Assembly: GCA_950295325.1 (NCBI GenBank)
Contig: OX485803.1
Coordinates: forward strand, 20,896,001-20,956,000
Direction: 5' to 3'
Length of the DNA stretch: 60,000 bases
DNA from: Polytrichum commune
Lineage: Eukaryota; Streptophyta; Polytrichopsida; Polytrichales; Polytrichaceae
Shown here piece after piece: positions 1 to 11,039 of the stretch. Under the pieces are notes generated by a model. That model was not told where the DNA came from. It saw only the letters and a program-made list of their open reading frames with translations, and did not search any database. Each line of letters begins with the position of its first letter. Positions within the stretch are counted from its first letter, which is position 1. The position numbers were made by a program, and so were the translations under genes.

Positions 1-292
1 CTGTAAGGGGAAACCTGGCACCCAAACTGCAAAACTTTGGCCCATCTCAAAATCCTTTTTTCACTCAAGCCGGGCTCCAGATCTGTAGGCATCTATCTTG
101 CCGTACTTCGAGCAATGTAATGTGATGAGTCTGCAGTGGTCAAGCCAAGTATTGCTACTGACATGGAGGCATATATTTAATTATCACCGGCGTAATTTAT
201 GACCTAGCCATGTGCCCAGCCAGGAGGCTACTGCGGCTGAGTAAGACAGGCACCTATTATAACCTCTGATAGGATTTCTCACAGCCAATTAC

Positions 293-1601
293 TTAGAGTG
301 ATGTCATGTTCTTTGTCCCCGCATTTGTCTTGTTTTTGAACTCTTCTCCTGCTTCTTTGTCGACTCCAACATCACGGGCAGTACCAATGGTGGCAGTGCC
401 CATGGGAGGAACCACATGCTCTTGCACATTGTAAGCAGCCGCGCTTTGCATTCGGGCTGCAATGGAGCCCTTGCTTGTGTCGTGACCCAATGTGTCTTCT
501 ATGCTCTGCACTTCACTTGCCATCTTTGGAGTGAGGGGAACTCCGTCTATCTCTTTTGTCTGCAAGAGTTCCAGGATCAGATTAAAAGTAAAAAATAATG
601 TCTCTGCTACTGAGGTATGTGGGTGTTATTTGGTTCGTTCCTCATGTTCTTCAACTTCTAAAAATTAGATTTACACAAAATGACTTGTGTTGCATTATCA
701 AATCTATGATGAAGCATCAACAGAATCGGACCTCCCGTGATTTAGTTATGGTTATTGGAAGTGCATGTTTGTTGAATTATTAACTGAATTCATAGATCCT
801 CCCAATTTTGTCCACTATTGAGTGAAATAGTTATTATAAATTGAAAACGTAGTCCAATATGTGTCTTATAAAGACTATGTGTGTCTTTATGGGGTTTGTT
901 CTCTGATCCTCACATAACCACACACCAATCAAATACAGATGTCTGCTTAAGAAATGTCACCGAATAACACCCACATACCTTAGTCAATTAGAATCACACG
1001 AACATCATGCCCTAATAATCATTTGGTAGATAGTGGCCATGAAAATAAGGTTAGATAATTGAACGCTAACCAACGTTCAGTGCTGCTCAACTGCCTCCTC
1101 AATCACCAGTCAGTGCAGACAAAGGCTTCTTCAGCTGTAACCAGACTTTACAATTATAAGCAGACGTATTACTCGTAGCAGTCCTATACAGATTGAAACA
1201 TACGATGAGTAGCTCATCATCAGACGATTTCGAAGATGCCAGAGTGACTGCCCTGGATGCCATACAGTTGTGCTAAAAAATGTAAAATAGCGTACCATGA
1301 TGCATCATTGCCATGCTTGGGAAACTAGTAAGTCCAATCCATCTTTTCTAATAAGCCCAGCTCAAATATTCGTAGAAATTGCTTCACAAGTATTCGAGTA
1401 GGCATGCTGGCATCGAAAAGTGAAGTTTCTATCTACTTCACCAATCACCTCATAGGCCTTGCCACCGATATTTTCCACGTCTTTGACGTCTTCACCTGTC
1501 AAGGGCACCTTCTTCTCCACCAAGCCAGGAATTGCAGCCTTTCCATACTTAGCTGATAAGCCATGCATTTGCTCCTCTGCTTCGGACACAGAACTAGCCA
1601 T
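293..1601 (-). CDS. LEA protein, seed maturation protein (SMP) family, two exons
   Basis: This is a small LEA protein of the SMP (LEA_5/seed maturation) family, a hydrophilic desiccation-associated protein. Exon 1 runs from the ATG at 1601 down to 1437 (55 codons). The intron begins GTAGAT and ends TCTTGCAG. Exon 2 runs 559 to 293 with a TAA stop. Both splice sites are in phase 0, giving about 143 residues. Visible SMP features are VPLTGEDVKDVENIGG in exon 1 and VPLTPKMASEVQSIED then ARMQSAAAYN in exon 2, so two SMP-type modules are present. Family members are often longer (about 170-260 residues), so this is a short form or a further upstream exon is missed. An ABRE-like ACGTGG lies on the minus strand at about 1949-1954, upstream of the start. 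The intron (560-1436) holds only short spurious frames. Function is inferred from the family; expression is not shown. Confidence 0.72.
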
Positions 1602-2003
1602 CTCCTACTTCACTCCCTCCCCTCCCCCTATGGAAATCAATGTCCTGCCAGCCACAAAACAAATCTCTTAACCAGATGTATTTTGGATTCCTTAACCACT
1701 TGTAAGGTTTATGATCTCCTCCTCTACTGCATGCAGACCATGATAACTTCTTATACTGAGAAAGAGGAAAAGCAGTGTCACAGTGCTTTCTGTCCCGGAT
1801 GATGGCAAGTTTCTTTGCTCTTTAATCTAGGTTTTGTCTTGTCTTGTCTTGATTTGGAAGACTTGGTTTCTTCATTGGAATGGTAATTGGGGGACGATAG
1901 CAAAAGGCCATTTGTTACTGCCTGGGAAAGAGTTGCCATGCAAAACCCCCACGTTGCACTCCTTAGCAATAGGTGCTCTAAGTACTCACACCGAGTTAAT
2001 TAC
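1602..2003. other. Upstream region of the SMP gene
   Basis: No gene is seen here. The plus strand has a pyrimidine-rich stretch at 1605-1630, which is purine-rich on the SMP gene's own strand and could be its leader, and a short TCTTG repeat at about 1835-1852. The only candidate regulatory site noted is the ACGTGG core near 1950. Confidence 0.35.
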
Positions 2004-2006
2004 TTA

Positions 2007-2375
2007 GGGCCGGATTATACGAGGTCCCAAGTCCCACTCATGTTAGCAAGTCCCAACTTGTGAGCCTCAAGTAATCATTAAATTATGGTTAACTATCATT
2101 GATGTCCGATTTTGATTATTTTATGCAAAAACATTCGCAGACTTGGGTTGAGAGTTGGGTCTAGTTTTTTGCTCGATCCAACTCTCAATACAAGTCCCAA
2201 GTCTCACCTCCAATATGTGTTGCCGTGTAGGCATCTATGTGATAGTTGGGACTTAGGACTTGGGACCCCGTGTGAAGTGGTAAGTCCCAACTCCATGCTC
2301 TCAATGGTTGAGATTACATGGATTGACCTCATATAACTTGGGACTTGGGACTTGAGACCCCATGTGAAGTGGCTC
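2007..2375. mobile_element. Harbinger/Tourist-like MITE with TTA target duplication
   Basis: This is a 369-bp non-coding element bounded by TTA at 2004-2006 and 2376-2378. The left end begins GGGCCGGATTATACGAGG and the reverse complement of the right end begins GAGCCACTTCACATGGGG. Over the first 29 bases about 19 match, with the inner part (GGTC-C-AAGTCCC) best conserved. The right subterminal segment (ACTTGGGACCCCGTGTGAAGTGG) is duplicated near 2258-2280. TTA duplication and GGGCC-type ends fit the PIF/Harbinger superfamily. No transposase is encoded. Confidence 0.6.
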
Positions 2376-2378
2376 TTA

Positions 2379-2760
2379 AGCTTAGTAACTATAACTTCCC
2401 AAGTCCCATCCGAACTATCTTGTGTGACCTTGGTAATAAGGTATGTGGGCCTTATGTGGGCCTATTGTGGGCACTTCCAAGTCCACAGACATGCATTGTC
2501 GACCGTTGGATCAAATCAGCATTTGTATCATCAAGTTAACGTTTGTGAATGACAAAGACTGTCATTTCAAGTTTCAGTTTGAGAATCATCATAGTTTACA
2601 CACAAACTTATGTGAGGTCATAGTGAAGATTCTCTTTCTCTTTAAATGCTCCTATATATTACCCTCCGGATCATGTTAACTATTGACCCTTGGTTGGTTC
2701 ATATCTTTTGAGAAAACAGTTCCATCTAATTGTGGCACTTGTATTTGTAGAAGTGACATG
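2379..2760. other. Intergenic, nothing recognised
   Basis: AT-rich sequence with no supported gene, RNA or repeat structure. Short frames here do not resemble proteins. Confidence 0.4.
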
Positions 2761-2761
2761 G

Positions 2762-3081
2762 TAGAGCCAAACACACATAGCTTGAGCTCAAGCTTCCACT
2801 TGCTTCAAGATTGTAAGGTTTTGGTGGGTTAAAATTAAAGAACTTGGACCTTATATGTGCCTGAAAATGGTGGAGCTTTGGTTCCTCCATATTTTGGAAT
2901 TGAATTTCAAGTTCAAACCCAAGCTTGAACTTGAAAATCAAACCAAAATAATGTGGACCAACTCAACCTTGAGCCAAAGCTCCATCATCACAAGCACCTG
3001 TAAAGGCTTAACTCAAATTTTTAACCTTGGCCACCAAACTTGCAAGCTTGAGCTTGCGCTCAAGTAAGTTAAGTGTGGCAA
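2762..3081. mobile_element. Probable fold-back/MITE element with long terminal inverted repeats
   Basis: The left part (from about 2768, CTTGAGCTCAAGCTT, continuing to TTTTGGTGGGTTAAAATT) is recovered in inverted orientation on the right (AATTTTTAACCTTGGCCACC, then GCAAGCTTGAGC, to about 3075). Spacing between matching blocks differs by a few bases, so the arms are imperfect. A convincing target duplication was not found; CATGG occurs on both sides but not at the arm ends. No coding capacity. Confidence 0.4.
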
Positions 3082-3124
3082 CACCATGGAAGAACGAAGA
3101 GATTTGCAAGGTGGCAACAAGGCA

Positions 3125-3430
3125 CTAGCCAAGAGGCTGGAGGTGAGTTTCCATGTAGGCCGCTTGCCCACTAGATTCTAGATAATAATGGGTTGGAGGT
3201 GTTCTCATGTACATGAGCACAAGCCACCAACCAACCACATGTTGGTGGCCTACTAAAATGTGAAGGGTTGTGGACATGAGCCGCTTTACTTCCAAGCACC
3301 CACTAAAGCACTTTATAACATACAATGTGGGTCACCAAAGGATTTGAAGACCGATTTTAGGATATAAAGGAGGTTAATAAGTGAGCATGGATTTGAGAAG
3401 ATGAGAATGGCTAGATGGTGCATAGGAAGT
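3125..3430. repeat. Dispersed repeat A, copy 1
   Basis: This block (GGTGAGTTTCCATGTAGGCC onward, through ATTGAAGACC-type and GAGAAGAYGRGA-type motifs) is recognisably the same sequence as 11485-11800 in the same orientation, at a rough by-eye similarity of 70-80 percent. Both copies end near a CCTACC/CTACC motif. Neither copy has an ORF. The class of element is unknown. Confidence 0.6.
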
Positions 3431-3690
3431 CTACCACGACAACCCACAATAGATATGCCTCCATGGCAATCTTCGTGCCAACTAGACTTGAACTTAAGCT
3501 TGACCCTTTAGTATCTAAACTTAGTCCATCAGCCGCTCCAACTTAGGGAAAGTGTTCTTGAGATCCCCTATGAGATGCCATGCATGCAATCATCCACGCC
3601 CTCATAAGATGATTCCAACCTTGCTAACTTTAGACTTGCTAAATCTTTCATCATTTAACTTAAGGCAGACGTGCTTAAATCGAACACAAT
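3431..3690. other. Spacer between dispersed repeats A and B, nothing recognised
   Basis: No gene, repeat or structured element recognised. Confidence 0.35.
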
Positions 3691-3696
3691 AACAAT

Positions 3697-4010
3697 TTTC
3701 TGGACATCTATATTTGAGTTGGTATGTGGTTAGGTGTCGATCGAAAAACTAGCACCAAAAAAGACACATGTTTAAAAGATTGGACTATGTTCAAATTATG
3801 GTCACCGTTTTAGGCTCAATAGTCAACATAATCGAGGGACCATATGACCACTTAACGAGCATGAGAAAATTATGAGACAAATGGCTTCAGGCAGAGTTTC
3901 AATTTGCTAATCACCCCACACTATACTAATTTGTATGAAACGTATCTTGGGAGAAATTGGGTGCAAAGAGAAAAGAATCCATGTGTAAGGCACGTCTACC
4001 TTATCCATGC
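3697..4010. repeat. Dispersed repeat B, copy 1
   Basis: This block begins TGGACATCTATATTTGAG and includes GACACATGTTTAAAAGA, AGTCAACATAATCG and CACTT-ACGAGCATGAG motifs. It recurs at 24866-25200 and 27778-28120. The three copies are diverged and differ by indels. No coding capacity and no clear termini, so its superfamily is not assigned. Confidence 0.6.
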
Positions 4011-4033
4011 ATCCTTCACCTCCTGCTCCTCTC

Positions 4034-4280
4034 CAATATAAAACATTCACAGCCAGACATAACTTGCTTTTTGATCATGTTGTGAGCCCTTGTGAACTGT
4101 TCCTGAGAAACAATATACAGAGCAAAGCATGTGAGGTTTGTGTGCTAATCTGTTGATTATCTTCTTTGGTGAAATCACAAGGTTCATCGGACCCGGTGTG
4201 GAGATTTAAATTTGTGACAGTGTATGAGTCTAAACTCATAGTTTTTGTTTCCAATTCACTTTGTAACTTGACACGTGATC
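4034..4280 (+). promoter_or_regulatory. Candidate promoter and ABRE/G-box of the 4510 LEA-like gene
   Basis: A TATAAAA box lies at about 4037-4043 after a CT-rich stretch, and a CACGTG core (ACACGTGA) lies at 4272-4277, about 235 bp before the ATG at 4510. CACGTG/ABRE elements are typical of ABA-induced LEA promoters. The distance from TATA to ATG (about 470 bp) would require a long leader or a leader intron. The assignment is inference from position. Confidence 0.35.
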
Positions 4281-4509
4281 TTTTTGTGAAAGGTTATATC
4301 AGGCTTACATAATATGTAGAATTCTCACAACCAAGAAAATGGCAATGGTTGGTACTTGGTCATGGAGTCAGTCTCCTTTGACAGATTTTATTGTGTGGCT
4401 GCCGTGCTGATCCCCCTTAAGCTGCTCCTATCTCAATTCTGCTGGTGGCCTTGTTTGTTGCGACAGGCGGAACTCGAAGAAGTCACAAGCAAGTGTTTGA
4501 AGAGACGAG

Positions 4510-5251
4510 ATGTCGTTCGTCGTGAGGAAGCTGCCTCTTGCTGACTTTCTAACAAGGGCTAATGGCACAACACTTACCCGCTCCAAAGCCACCCTACGCG
4601 AATACGCTCTTCGAGTTTTCCGTTGGGCACGACAGCACACTAGGTAAGCATTCATCTCGAAATGCAAGTGACCAGCAATTGACTAAATATTCGCGGTTTG
4701 ATATCTCTTTAGTACTAAGTCACCACTCAGCTAATCAACTGCCAATTCAATCGTTGATGTCTTGCAGCTATAAACTACAGATTCGACAAAAGATTAGAAC
4801 TACAACCTGATTATGTTTGTTAGGCATCAATTCAAATCTGTAGTTTGATGTGACTGAATCGACGTGAAAACAATGTTTACGATAGCTAACATAGTTCTCA
4901 CCTACACTCATCATCCTCTTCTTGAATGCTTCAGTAGTATTTGTCACAGTAAATTATCAGTGTGTAAATATATACTGCACTCAATTTATATCATTGTAAC
5001 TTATTTCTGCAGGGGCAGCAGGCAGCCGGTCGGTGCACGGGAGACCTTTTCTTGAGGACCAGATAAAGGAAGCAATGAAGGAAGATACAGACACCGAGTC
5101 ACTGGTGGAGAAGGCGAAAGAAGCGATGCAACAAGTTGGCGAGAAATTGAGAAGCACAGCAGCCAGTTTGGAGGATACAGCAGAGAAGGTTAAGGATGAG
5201 ACGGTGGAAATGAAGGATAAGATTGTGAATTCAGCCGATGGTCAGGCTTGA
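4510..5251 (+). CDS. Small LEA-like protein with basic N-terminal leader, two exons
   Basis: Exon 1 is 4510-4643 (ATG, donor CTAG|GTAAGC). Exon 2 starts at 5026 if the third AG of a cluster (CAGCAGGCAG|C) is used, because that is the choice which keeps frame with the downstream ORF; it ends at the TGA at 5249-5251. The joined frame gives 119 residues. Residues 1-45 are rich in Arg, Ser and Thr with few acids (MSFVVRKLPLADFLTR...), like a mitochondrial or plastid presequence. Then comes SVHGRPFLEDQIKEAM followed by Lys/Glu/Ala-rich repeats (EKAKEAMQQVGEKL, DTAEKVKDETVEMKDK) typical of LEA amphipathic helices. The first AG after the polypyrimidine tract (5011-5012) would break the frame. A membrane- or matrix-protecting LEA role is inferred from composition only; the exact LEA group is not certain. 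Confidence 0.65.
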
Positions 5252-5284
5252 CGAAGCATCAGCTGATGTCCTAATGCCACAGGA

Positions 5285-5309
5285 TTTAGGGTTAGGGTTT
5301 AGGGTTTAA
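5285..5309 (+). repeat. Short interstitial telomere-like repeat
   Basis: TTTAGGG-type units (TTTAGGGTTAGGGTTTAGGG) stand about 35 bp after the stop of the LEA-like gene. Three to four degenerate units are seen. Such motifs are common in plant gene flanks and do not by themselves indicate a chromosome end. Confidence 0.6.
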
Positions 5310-5519
5310 GGTATAAGCCGGTGTTGGACTGGTAGCAACTATTTTTTTGAGACTGGGAATGCTAATTCAACAAACTTGTGCCAACCATTTTCAAACTTAT
5401 GGCTTCAAGTACACTGATAGGTTAGGTGCTATGGATCATTGTGGATTACCATTTAGAGTTATGTGTTGCCATAACTGTTGGAAAACAACCAAAACAAGGC
5501 TTTAAGCTTACTCTACTTA

Positions 5520-6070
5520 CTGCACTAAATATTGTATTTAGAGTCACCAATTCGATTTGTCTTGCTCAATACTAATTGTAAACCGCCTCTGTACATAATA
5601 TTATTCAGTTGTTATCAGTAATCTCATCCTAATAATATCGAGTGAAAATGCTTCACCCGAATCTCACTCGTTTTTCAAGCTGCAACTACTTACTAACAAG
5701 CATTCGTAAGGTATAATTCTAGCACCTTACATGACATATTCCCAACCCCACCCAACATGATCGCTTAATTGAATGATGTTATGGAAGTGTCACTAACACT
5801 AAATGTAAACTTAACATTAGTTGTCATTCTTGTTAAAAAAAAACATTGGGCATTATAGATCTAAAATGTTGCAATTTGTGTTAATCACTATGTGTTTTTT
5901 CATCCAATTTTCAATCAACCATGACCACAAATGTTAGGATGCAAAATATACCAAACTTATTTTCAATAATTTGGGCAATGGATAAACTAAAAGTAAGTTG
6001 GGATGACAATGGTGAACCTATTTATGAAAAGCATCATTAGGAGAGTTACCATAGTGTCATAAAATATCAT
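5520..6070. repeat. Dispersed repeat C, copy 1
   Basis: The block contains AGTGTCACCAATTC, TTGTCTTGCTCAATACT and AATTGTAAAC-type motifs, then CACTAACACTAAATGT and a stretch ending near GAGAGTTACCATAGTG. The same motifs in the same order occur at 11040-11410, where the copy is shorter. The flanking 6070-6560 also repeats the word TAGTGTCA many times and may belong to the same decayed element. No ORF. Confidence 0.55.
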
Positions 6071-7890
6071 TGACATAAAAATACAACATTTAGTGTAGCT
6101 ATTTGAATAGTGATTCGTATTGAGCGAGCATCCTCAGACATGAATAATTGGCAGGAAATATGCTCAAAACATTGTTTATGGTATTTAGTGCCACATGTGC
6201 AATACCTAATGTCATTGACCCTATTTTGAGGCATATGCCAAGTTACACTAATGATCAATAACTTTGCCTTTAGTGTCACCTCATGACACTTGGCGTTCAA
6301 ATGCGCTCACTAATGTCATGGCATGAGTATGTTCAATAGTGTTATGAGGTGTATGCCTATGTTACACAATGGTATACAAGTTGACTAAAAGTGTACACAA
6401 ATGAGATTTGGCATTGGTATGCTCAAATATCTTCTTCATGCATACTAAAACGCAAAACTATCACCTCAAGTATCCAATGTGGTACACTAAATGTCATGAT
6501 GTAAATAAAATTTCAATTAAAAAAGTAATTAATGTCAATGAATAGTATCATGTTGACAATTTGCAAATGTGACATTTTGAGACCTCTAAGCATCTAGTTT
6601 TAGCCCGTTCGCCAATATTGTGCGTGACACTTAATACCATAAACAATGTAATGTTAAACCCTAAGTTCCCAAGGGACCCAATTTTGGTTGATGGATGATT
6701 TCTTCCCTACATTAACCCCATGTGACTCATTCATCCGCAATCAAAATAACCACAAACATCAAGCCAACATGGGGAAATCTACCCATAGACACATGAGCCA
6801 TGTAATTTGGAGATGATTAAAAATGTGTTAAAAAATGTCAAAGTGGGAAGTGGTCATGTTATTGTTTTGTTGGGAGCTCATGTGAGGGTGTTGACTCCAA
6901 TCAATGATGGTCACTCCGATACAAACTTTGCATGTACATTGATGATGTTTATTATGATAAAAGTTTTTTTTTAATGTTCATGTAAAAACGGCCTTTGTGC
7001 TCACACTAATTGTTCAATTTAATATTTAGAGACTCTTCGATTTTTTTAGGAATTTTTTGAATCTCTCCCAACACTCACAAAACATCATTATGTTGGTTGC
7101 AATGCCTTTCCTTTGTGTTGGGAAATGATAAGCATGAAGACTTTGGACGGTGAATGCAAGCTGGAATCAATTGATGAGATGGAAGTTTTTGCAAGGCTTT
7201 CAATGTTGTTGAATGTTCAATCTTTTCTTGGAGCAATCATTATGGCTTTTGTGACATCGAAAATGACTGTTTTGTTACTTGTGATTCACGGTTGTTGTTT
7301 CACAACTATTCAAATTTCTTTGAAGCATATTTTTAGGTCATTCACTTTTACTACGTACATACTTGCACATGAATATTGAAGCTTTCTAGGCAACCTCCTT
7401 CCTATTTCAATCTTGTGCATTTTATCAATCACACGATGTGGTTTAATGTTACCAAATGCTTGACTAATGTTAATTATTCTCGTCTATGGAATGTCTCAAG
7501 TTACAAGAATGTGAGAATAGTGTATTGGCATAGGGATTAGCCCAACATGCATGCTCTGGATATACAAAGAATCCAATCTTTTGATTGGACGTCAGGGTAT
7601 GGGAATTCTTTATCAGGCAAAGGTTGTTGGCGTCGTCAAGTGGCCACTTGTGAATGGATGTGATTTGGGAAGCCGACATTAGTGAGTGTTTGTGGCAATA
7701 GGGAGCATGACACCCAACCATACGACTTGATTTGTTTTTTCTTTTGTCTACAACCATTGCAAGAGGATGTGCTTGTGAGGCGTGAATTCTTGCATAATTA
7801 GTTTTGTCCGTGATGGATTTATAAAATTTTCAACATGGGGTGAGGGATTTTCAAGTGTTATCACATAAATTGTACTCTTTGTTTACAGTG
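6071..7890. other. AT-rich intergenic DNA
   Basis: No supported gene. It contains frequent ATGTCAT/ATGACACT words and short frames without protein character. The 88-residue frame at 7113 is hydrophobic but has no recognisable domain or splice context. Confidence 0.4.
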
Positions 7891-7895
7891 CGCTT

Positions 7896-7963
7896 CTATA
7901 AGTACTAACATTTCTAATTTGGGGCAAATATAAACCCCAAATTAGAGATATTAACACTTATAG
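7896..7963. repeat. Imperfect hairpin, 29-nt arms and 10-nt loop
   Basis: The left arm is 7896-7924 and the right arm 7935-7963; 25 of 29 positions pair, with a perfect 12-bp stem (CTAATTTGGGG side) next to the loop. It could be a MITE remnant or a small-RNA-type fold-back. No flanking target duplication was seen. Confidence 0.55.
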
Positions 7964-8524
7964 AGGGCATATTGTAGTTCTTGAGAGATCATGGCTCCTA
8001 TCATGCGAGCAACAACTCATGCTCAAGGCCAAGAGCGGAGCTGTGCTACTTTGAATTGATGTTGTGCATGTTTTTGTTCTTTATGTTGTGTACATGATCT
8101 TGGTTGTGTAGATTCTTGTGAATGAGTAGAGATGGCTACATAGTTATTGTGATAACAACTCTTTGCTATGATTTTGAGTTCTTTGCATCTTAGATAATTC
8201 CCAAAGTTGTTGAAGATGGTGAGCATGGTGAGGAGAGAGAGGAGGAAGTGGTGGGAGACGCCATAGCTAGAAAGCTCAAAGTTTTTTCTCACGACTGGGG
8301 AGGCTTCAAGTTTGTGTCTCAAAACATGCACAACACCAAAGTTCCTGGTGTTGGTGATGTGTCTCTTTGTGGGCTTTTTTTTCCTAATGTTTTTACCAAG
8401 GGGATGTTGTATTAAAAGAATGCCCAAATAAGTACCCATATATATTGCATATCAATAAAAACACATGTCTATTGTCATTCAACAAATGGTGTCAATGTAG
8501 TTGTAGTCTCATCAAAGCTAATAC
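7964..8524. other. Intergenic, nothing recognised
   Basis: The region contains a 138-codon minus-strand frame (8023-8439) without recognisable domains. It is treated as chance. Confidence 0.35.
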
Positions 8525-8526
8525 TA

Positions 8527-9002
8527 CCGTAGCTCTCTAGCAGCTTGGGCAGAAAATATTTAATTCTAAAGGTGCCTAAATTTATGGGAAATTCATTTTG
8601 TTGAGTGTCCCCAAAAATGAAATAACATCCAAAGAGTGCCTAAAATCACAATAATGCAAGTGACATTCATTGGAATCCAACAAAGTAGCATCAAAAAACT
8701 TCAACATGTCAACACAACAAAATTTGTTGCCAAGCAAGACCTTGACATATAAGTAAAAGACAAGCTTTAGGGTAAGGAATGTTGGTTAAGAAAAGTGTTT
8801 AGGTTGATCATAGCCGCCATAGATGTAATCAAGAAAACCCTCCATGAATTATAGAAATGACTTGGATGAATGTCTAACTTATTTCAAATTACTTCTTGAA
8901 TCTATCCAATCTTAGAATACTATTTTATGAGTTGCCTAGCTTACTTTCACACTTTAATTAATTATTAAGCAGAAAGGTGCCCAAACTGCTAGAGAGCTAC
9001 AG
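8527..9002. mobile_element. MITE with about 25-bp terminal inverted repeats
   Basis: The left end CCGTAGCTCTCTAGCAGCTT (8527 on) and the reverse complement of the right end, CTGTAGCTCTCTAGCAGTTT (from 9002), match at 18 of the first 20 positions, continuing with GGGCA. The element is 476 bp and non-coding. TA lies immediately outside on the right and CTA on the left, so a TA duplication is possible but not certain. The superfamily is left open. Confidence 0.6.
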
Positions 9003-9553
9003 TATAACGGTAGGAGGTTTGATGTGGGGGTTGCAGCCTAGGCCTATAGGTTGGGAGGGTTTTTTTATTATGAATGTTTTATTTTTTAAAATAAAATGAT
9101 AATTTACTCATTTGTAAATCTAATACTTCTTACTTTTTTACAGTTGATTATACTAAATATGTGGACATCATTTTGCATATATTTTGGATGGAACCTTCTT
9201 CAAATATTTTGTGAACACACTACCACGTCCACCTACACACTCAACAAGCTATGTACCATGGATGGGCCATGAACACATAAGTGCAAGGTGCAGGAGTCAT
9301 GGTAAAAAAATCCCAAGAAGTATATTGAAGGTAAAACAAGAAACATACTACAAACTTACTAGAATAAACTCCACATCATATTAGTCTTCAAACCAAACCA
9401 ATTCATAAGTCGTATGCACCAGTGCAACAACAAGGAAGATTACAATGCTTGGAGGATTCCATTCATTTTTTTTTCATATTTAGAGTAGGGACCTAGGTAT
9501 ATGCTTTTATAAGCCAAAGAACAAAAACAATGTTCTGACCAACCGGATTCAAA
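9003..9553. other. Intergenic, nothing recognised
   Basis: AT-rich sequence with no supported gene or repeat. A T-tract (9060-9100) follows the MITE. Confidence 0.35.
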
Positions 9554-9556
9554 TTA

Positions 9557-10127
9557 GGCCAAGTTCACACTATGGCCAAACTTCGAGAGGAGAAGCGTTT
9601 GGACCAATGAAAATACAGAAATGTCCAAAGTCTGTCCTCTCGGCCTTCACACTAGAGGCCGAAGTCCAAAGGACGTCGCCTCCAAAAGAGCCTAGGTGAC
9701 AACACTTTTAGGAAGTTATGGCGCCAAGAGTTCGGCCTCTCGAGCAAAATGCTCGACCCAAACTTCCGTCAAGAGGCCGAACTTTTTTTCCATTAAAATA
9801 TCAATCATTGACAAGATCTTGATCATTAGATTGGAGGGGTTATTTTGAGCAAGGAATAAAGTGGGATGCTCCTTTGGATTTGGACTCTGGGCTCGGCCTT
9901 TGGAGGCTTCACACTATGGCCGTCCAAGTCGAGAGGCCGTGCGAGTTCATGGCCAAAGGTTAGGACTTTGGGCTTAGCCTTTGGAGGCTTCACACTATGC
10001 CCGGCCAAAGGCTCCACTTACTATATGTTATTGACTATTTTCAGCTTATTTCTTTGGACTCTCAACAAAGTTTGGCCACTCAATCCTATGGCCTCTCGAC
10101 TTGGACGGCCATAGTGTGAACCGGCCC
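9557..10127. mobile_element. Harbinger-like fold-back element with internal TIR copies
   Basis: This 571-bp element is bounded by TTA at 9554-9556 and 10128-10130. The left end reads GGCCAAGTTCACACTATGGCC; the reverse complement of the right end reads GGGCCGGTTCACACTATGGCC and continues GTCCAAGTCGAGAGGCC. The subterminal word TTCACACTATGGCC recurs inside near 9908 and, changed, near 9989; a related TTCACACTAGAGGCC lies near 9646. The interior is built from GGCC- and GAGAGGCC-rich direct and inverted copies. TTA duplication and GGCC/GGGCC ends fit PIF/Harbinger. No transposase. Confidence 0.7.
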
Positions 10128-10382
10128 TTAGTGACCTAAGGATATTTGTGCCTTTACAGTCCTCTATTCTACCAACTAAGCTATAGTTGGTTGCCATGTG
10201 TCACGGACTCGCAAAATCTCAAAGCTCATGTTTGTCATTATAAACATATGTAAATGAATATACTAATGACACCTTGCATAAGCTTAGTAAGCATGTTAGT
10301 GATATAACTGATATTTTACTACAATCCTCAAAGCCTCTGAAAGTGCCAAAGCGACATAGCAAATCCAACTCGTTAGGGTTTA

Positions 10383-10994
10383 GGGTTTATCCTAGGGTCC
10401 AAGACCAAAGTAACTCCAAAATCCAACAATCCTATTGGTTGAGAGTTGAATTTTGGACTTGAGGAGTTTACAGCATGGTCCGGGTCCAAGGTACGCAAAA
10501 AAATGAAGTGCCCTTAATATTGCATCACTTAGTTCTTGCCAAGTCTTGGAAGTCCCTACTTAATAAATACTCCTCCTAGTATGAAAAACCAATCTTTAAG
10601 CTTGGATCCAATCTTGAGTCCAAAAGTAAGGTCTATTCATAGGTGTTTTGTACTTGAAGTTCTTTTTAAGCACTAGACCTTAATGACAATTGGTTTATAT
10701 TAGGGTCCAAGTCCAAAAAAACTTAGGGTCCAAAACACCTCTTGATGGACTTTATTTTTGGGAGTCAAAATTGGACACAAACTCAAAGATTGATTTCCCA
10801 GAACAAAAGATGTATGTTCTTGAACAAAGACCACCGAGATTTGATGGGGAAGTGATTCCACATTGTGACATTTCATTTTTCTCATACCTAGACTTAGACC
10901 CTAGTGCAAACTCCTTAAGTCTAAAATTCAACTCTCAACCAATAAGATCGTTGGATTTTGGATTGTCTTTGAACTTGGACCCTAGTGTAAACCC
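10383..10994. mobile_element. Fold-back element with about 105-bp inverted arms
   Basis: The left arm 10383-10491 (GGGTTTATCCTAGGGTCCAAG ... TTGGTTGAGAGTTGAATTTT ...) is repeated in inverted orientation at 10891-10994, with roughly 80 percent identity by eye and a core of more than 20 identical bases. The outer tips are GGGTTTA on both sides. GGTCCAAG words recur inside (around 10705 and 10731). No clear target duplication was found, so the exact ends are uncertain. The 108-codon frame at 10690 crosses interior and arm and is not a gene. Confidence 0.6.
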
Positions 10995-11039
10995 AATATT
11001 CGTTATCACTAGGTAACTTACATGGTGGTCTAACATAGG

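Noticed and set aside
5011-5012. First AG after the polypyrimidine tract as the acceptor of the 4510 gene
   Set aside because: It would put exon 2 out of frame with exon 1; the AG at 5024-5025 keeps frame.
5285-5309. Telomere or chromosome end
   Set aside because: Only a few degenerate TTTAGGG units between genes; ordinary interstitial motif.
8023-8439. 138-codon minus frame
   Set aside because: AT-rich intergenic DNA, no recognisable domain, no paired exons.
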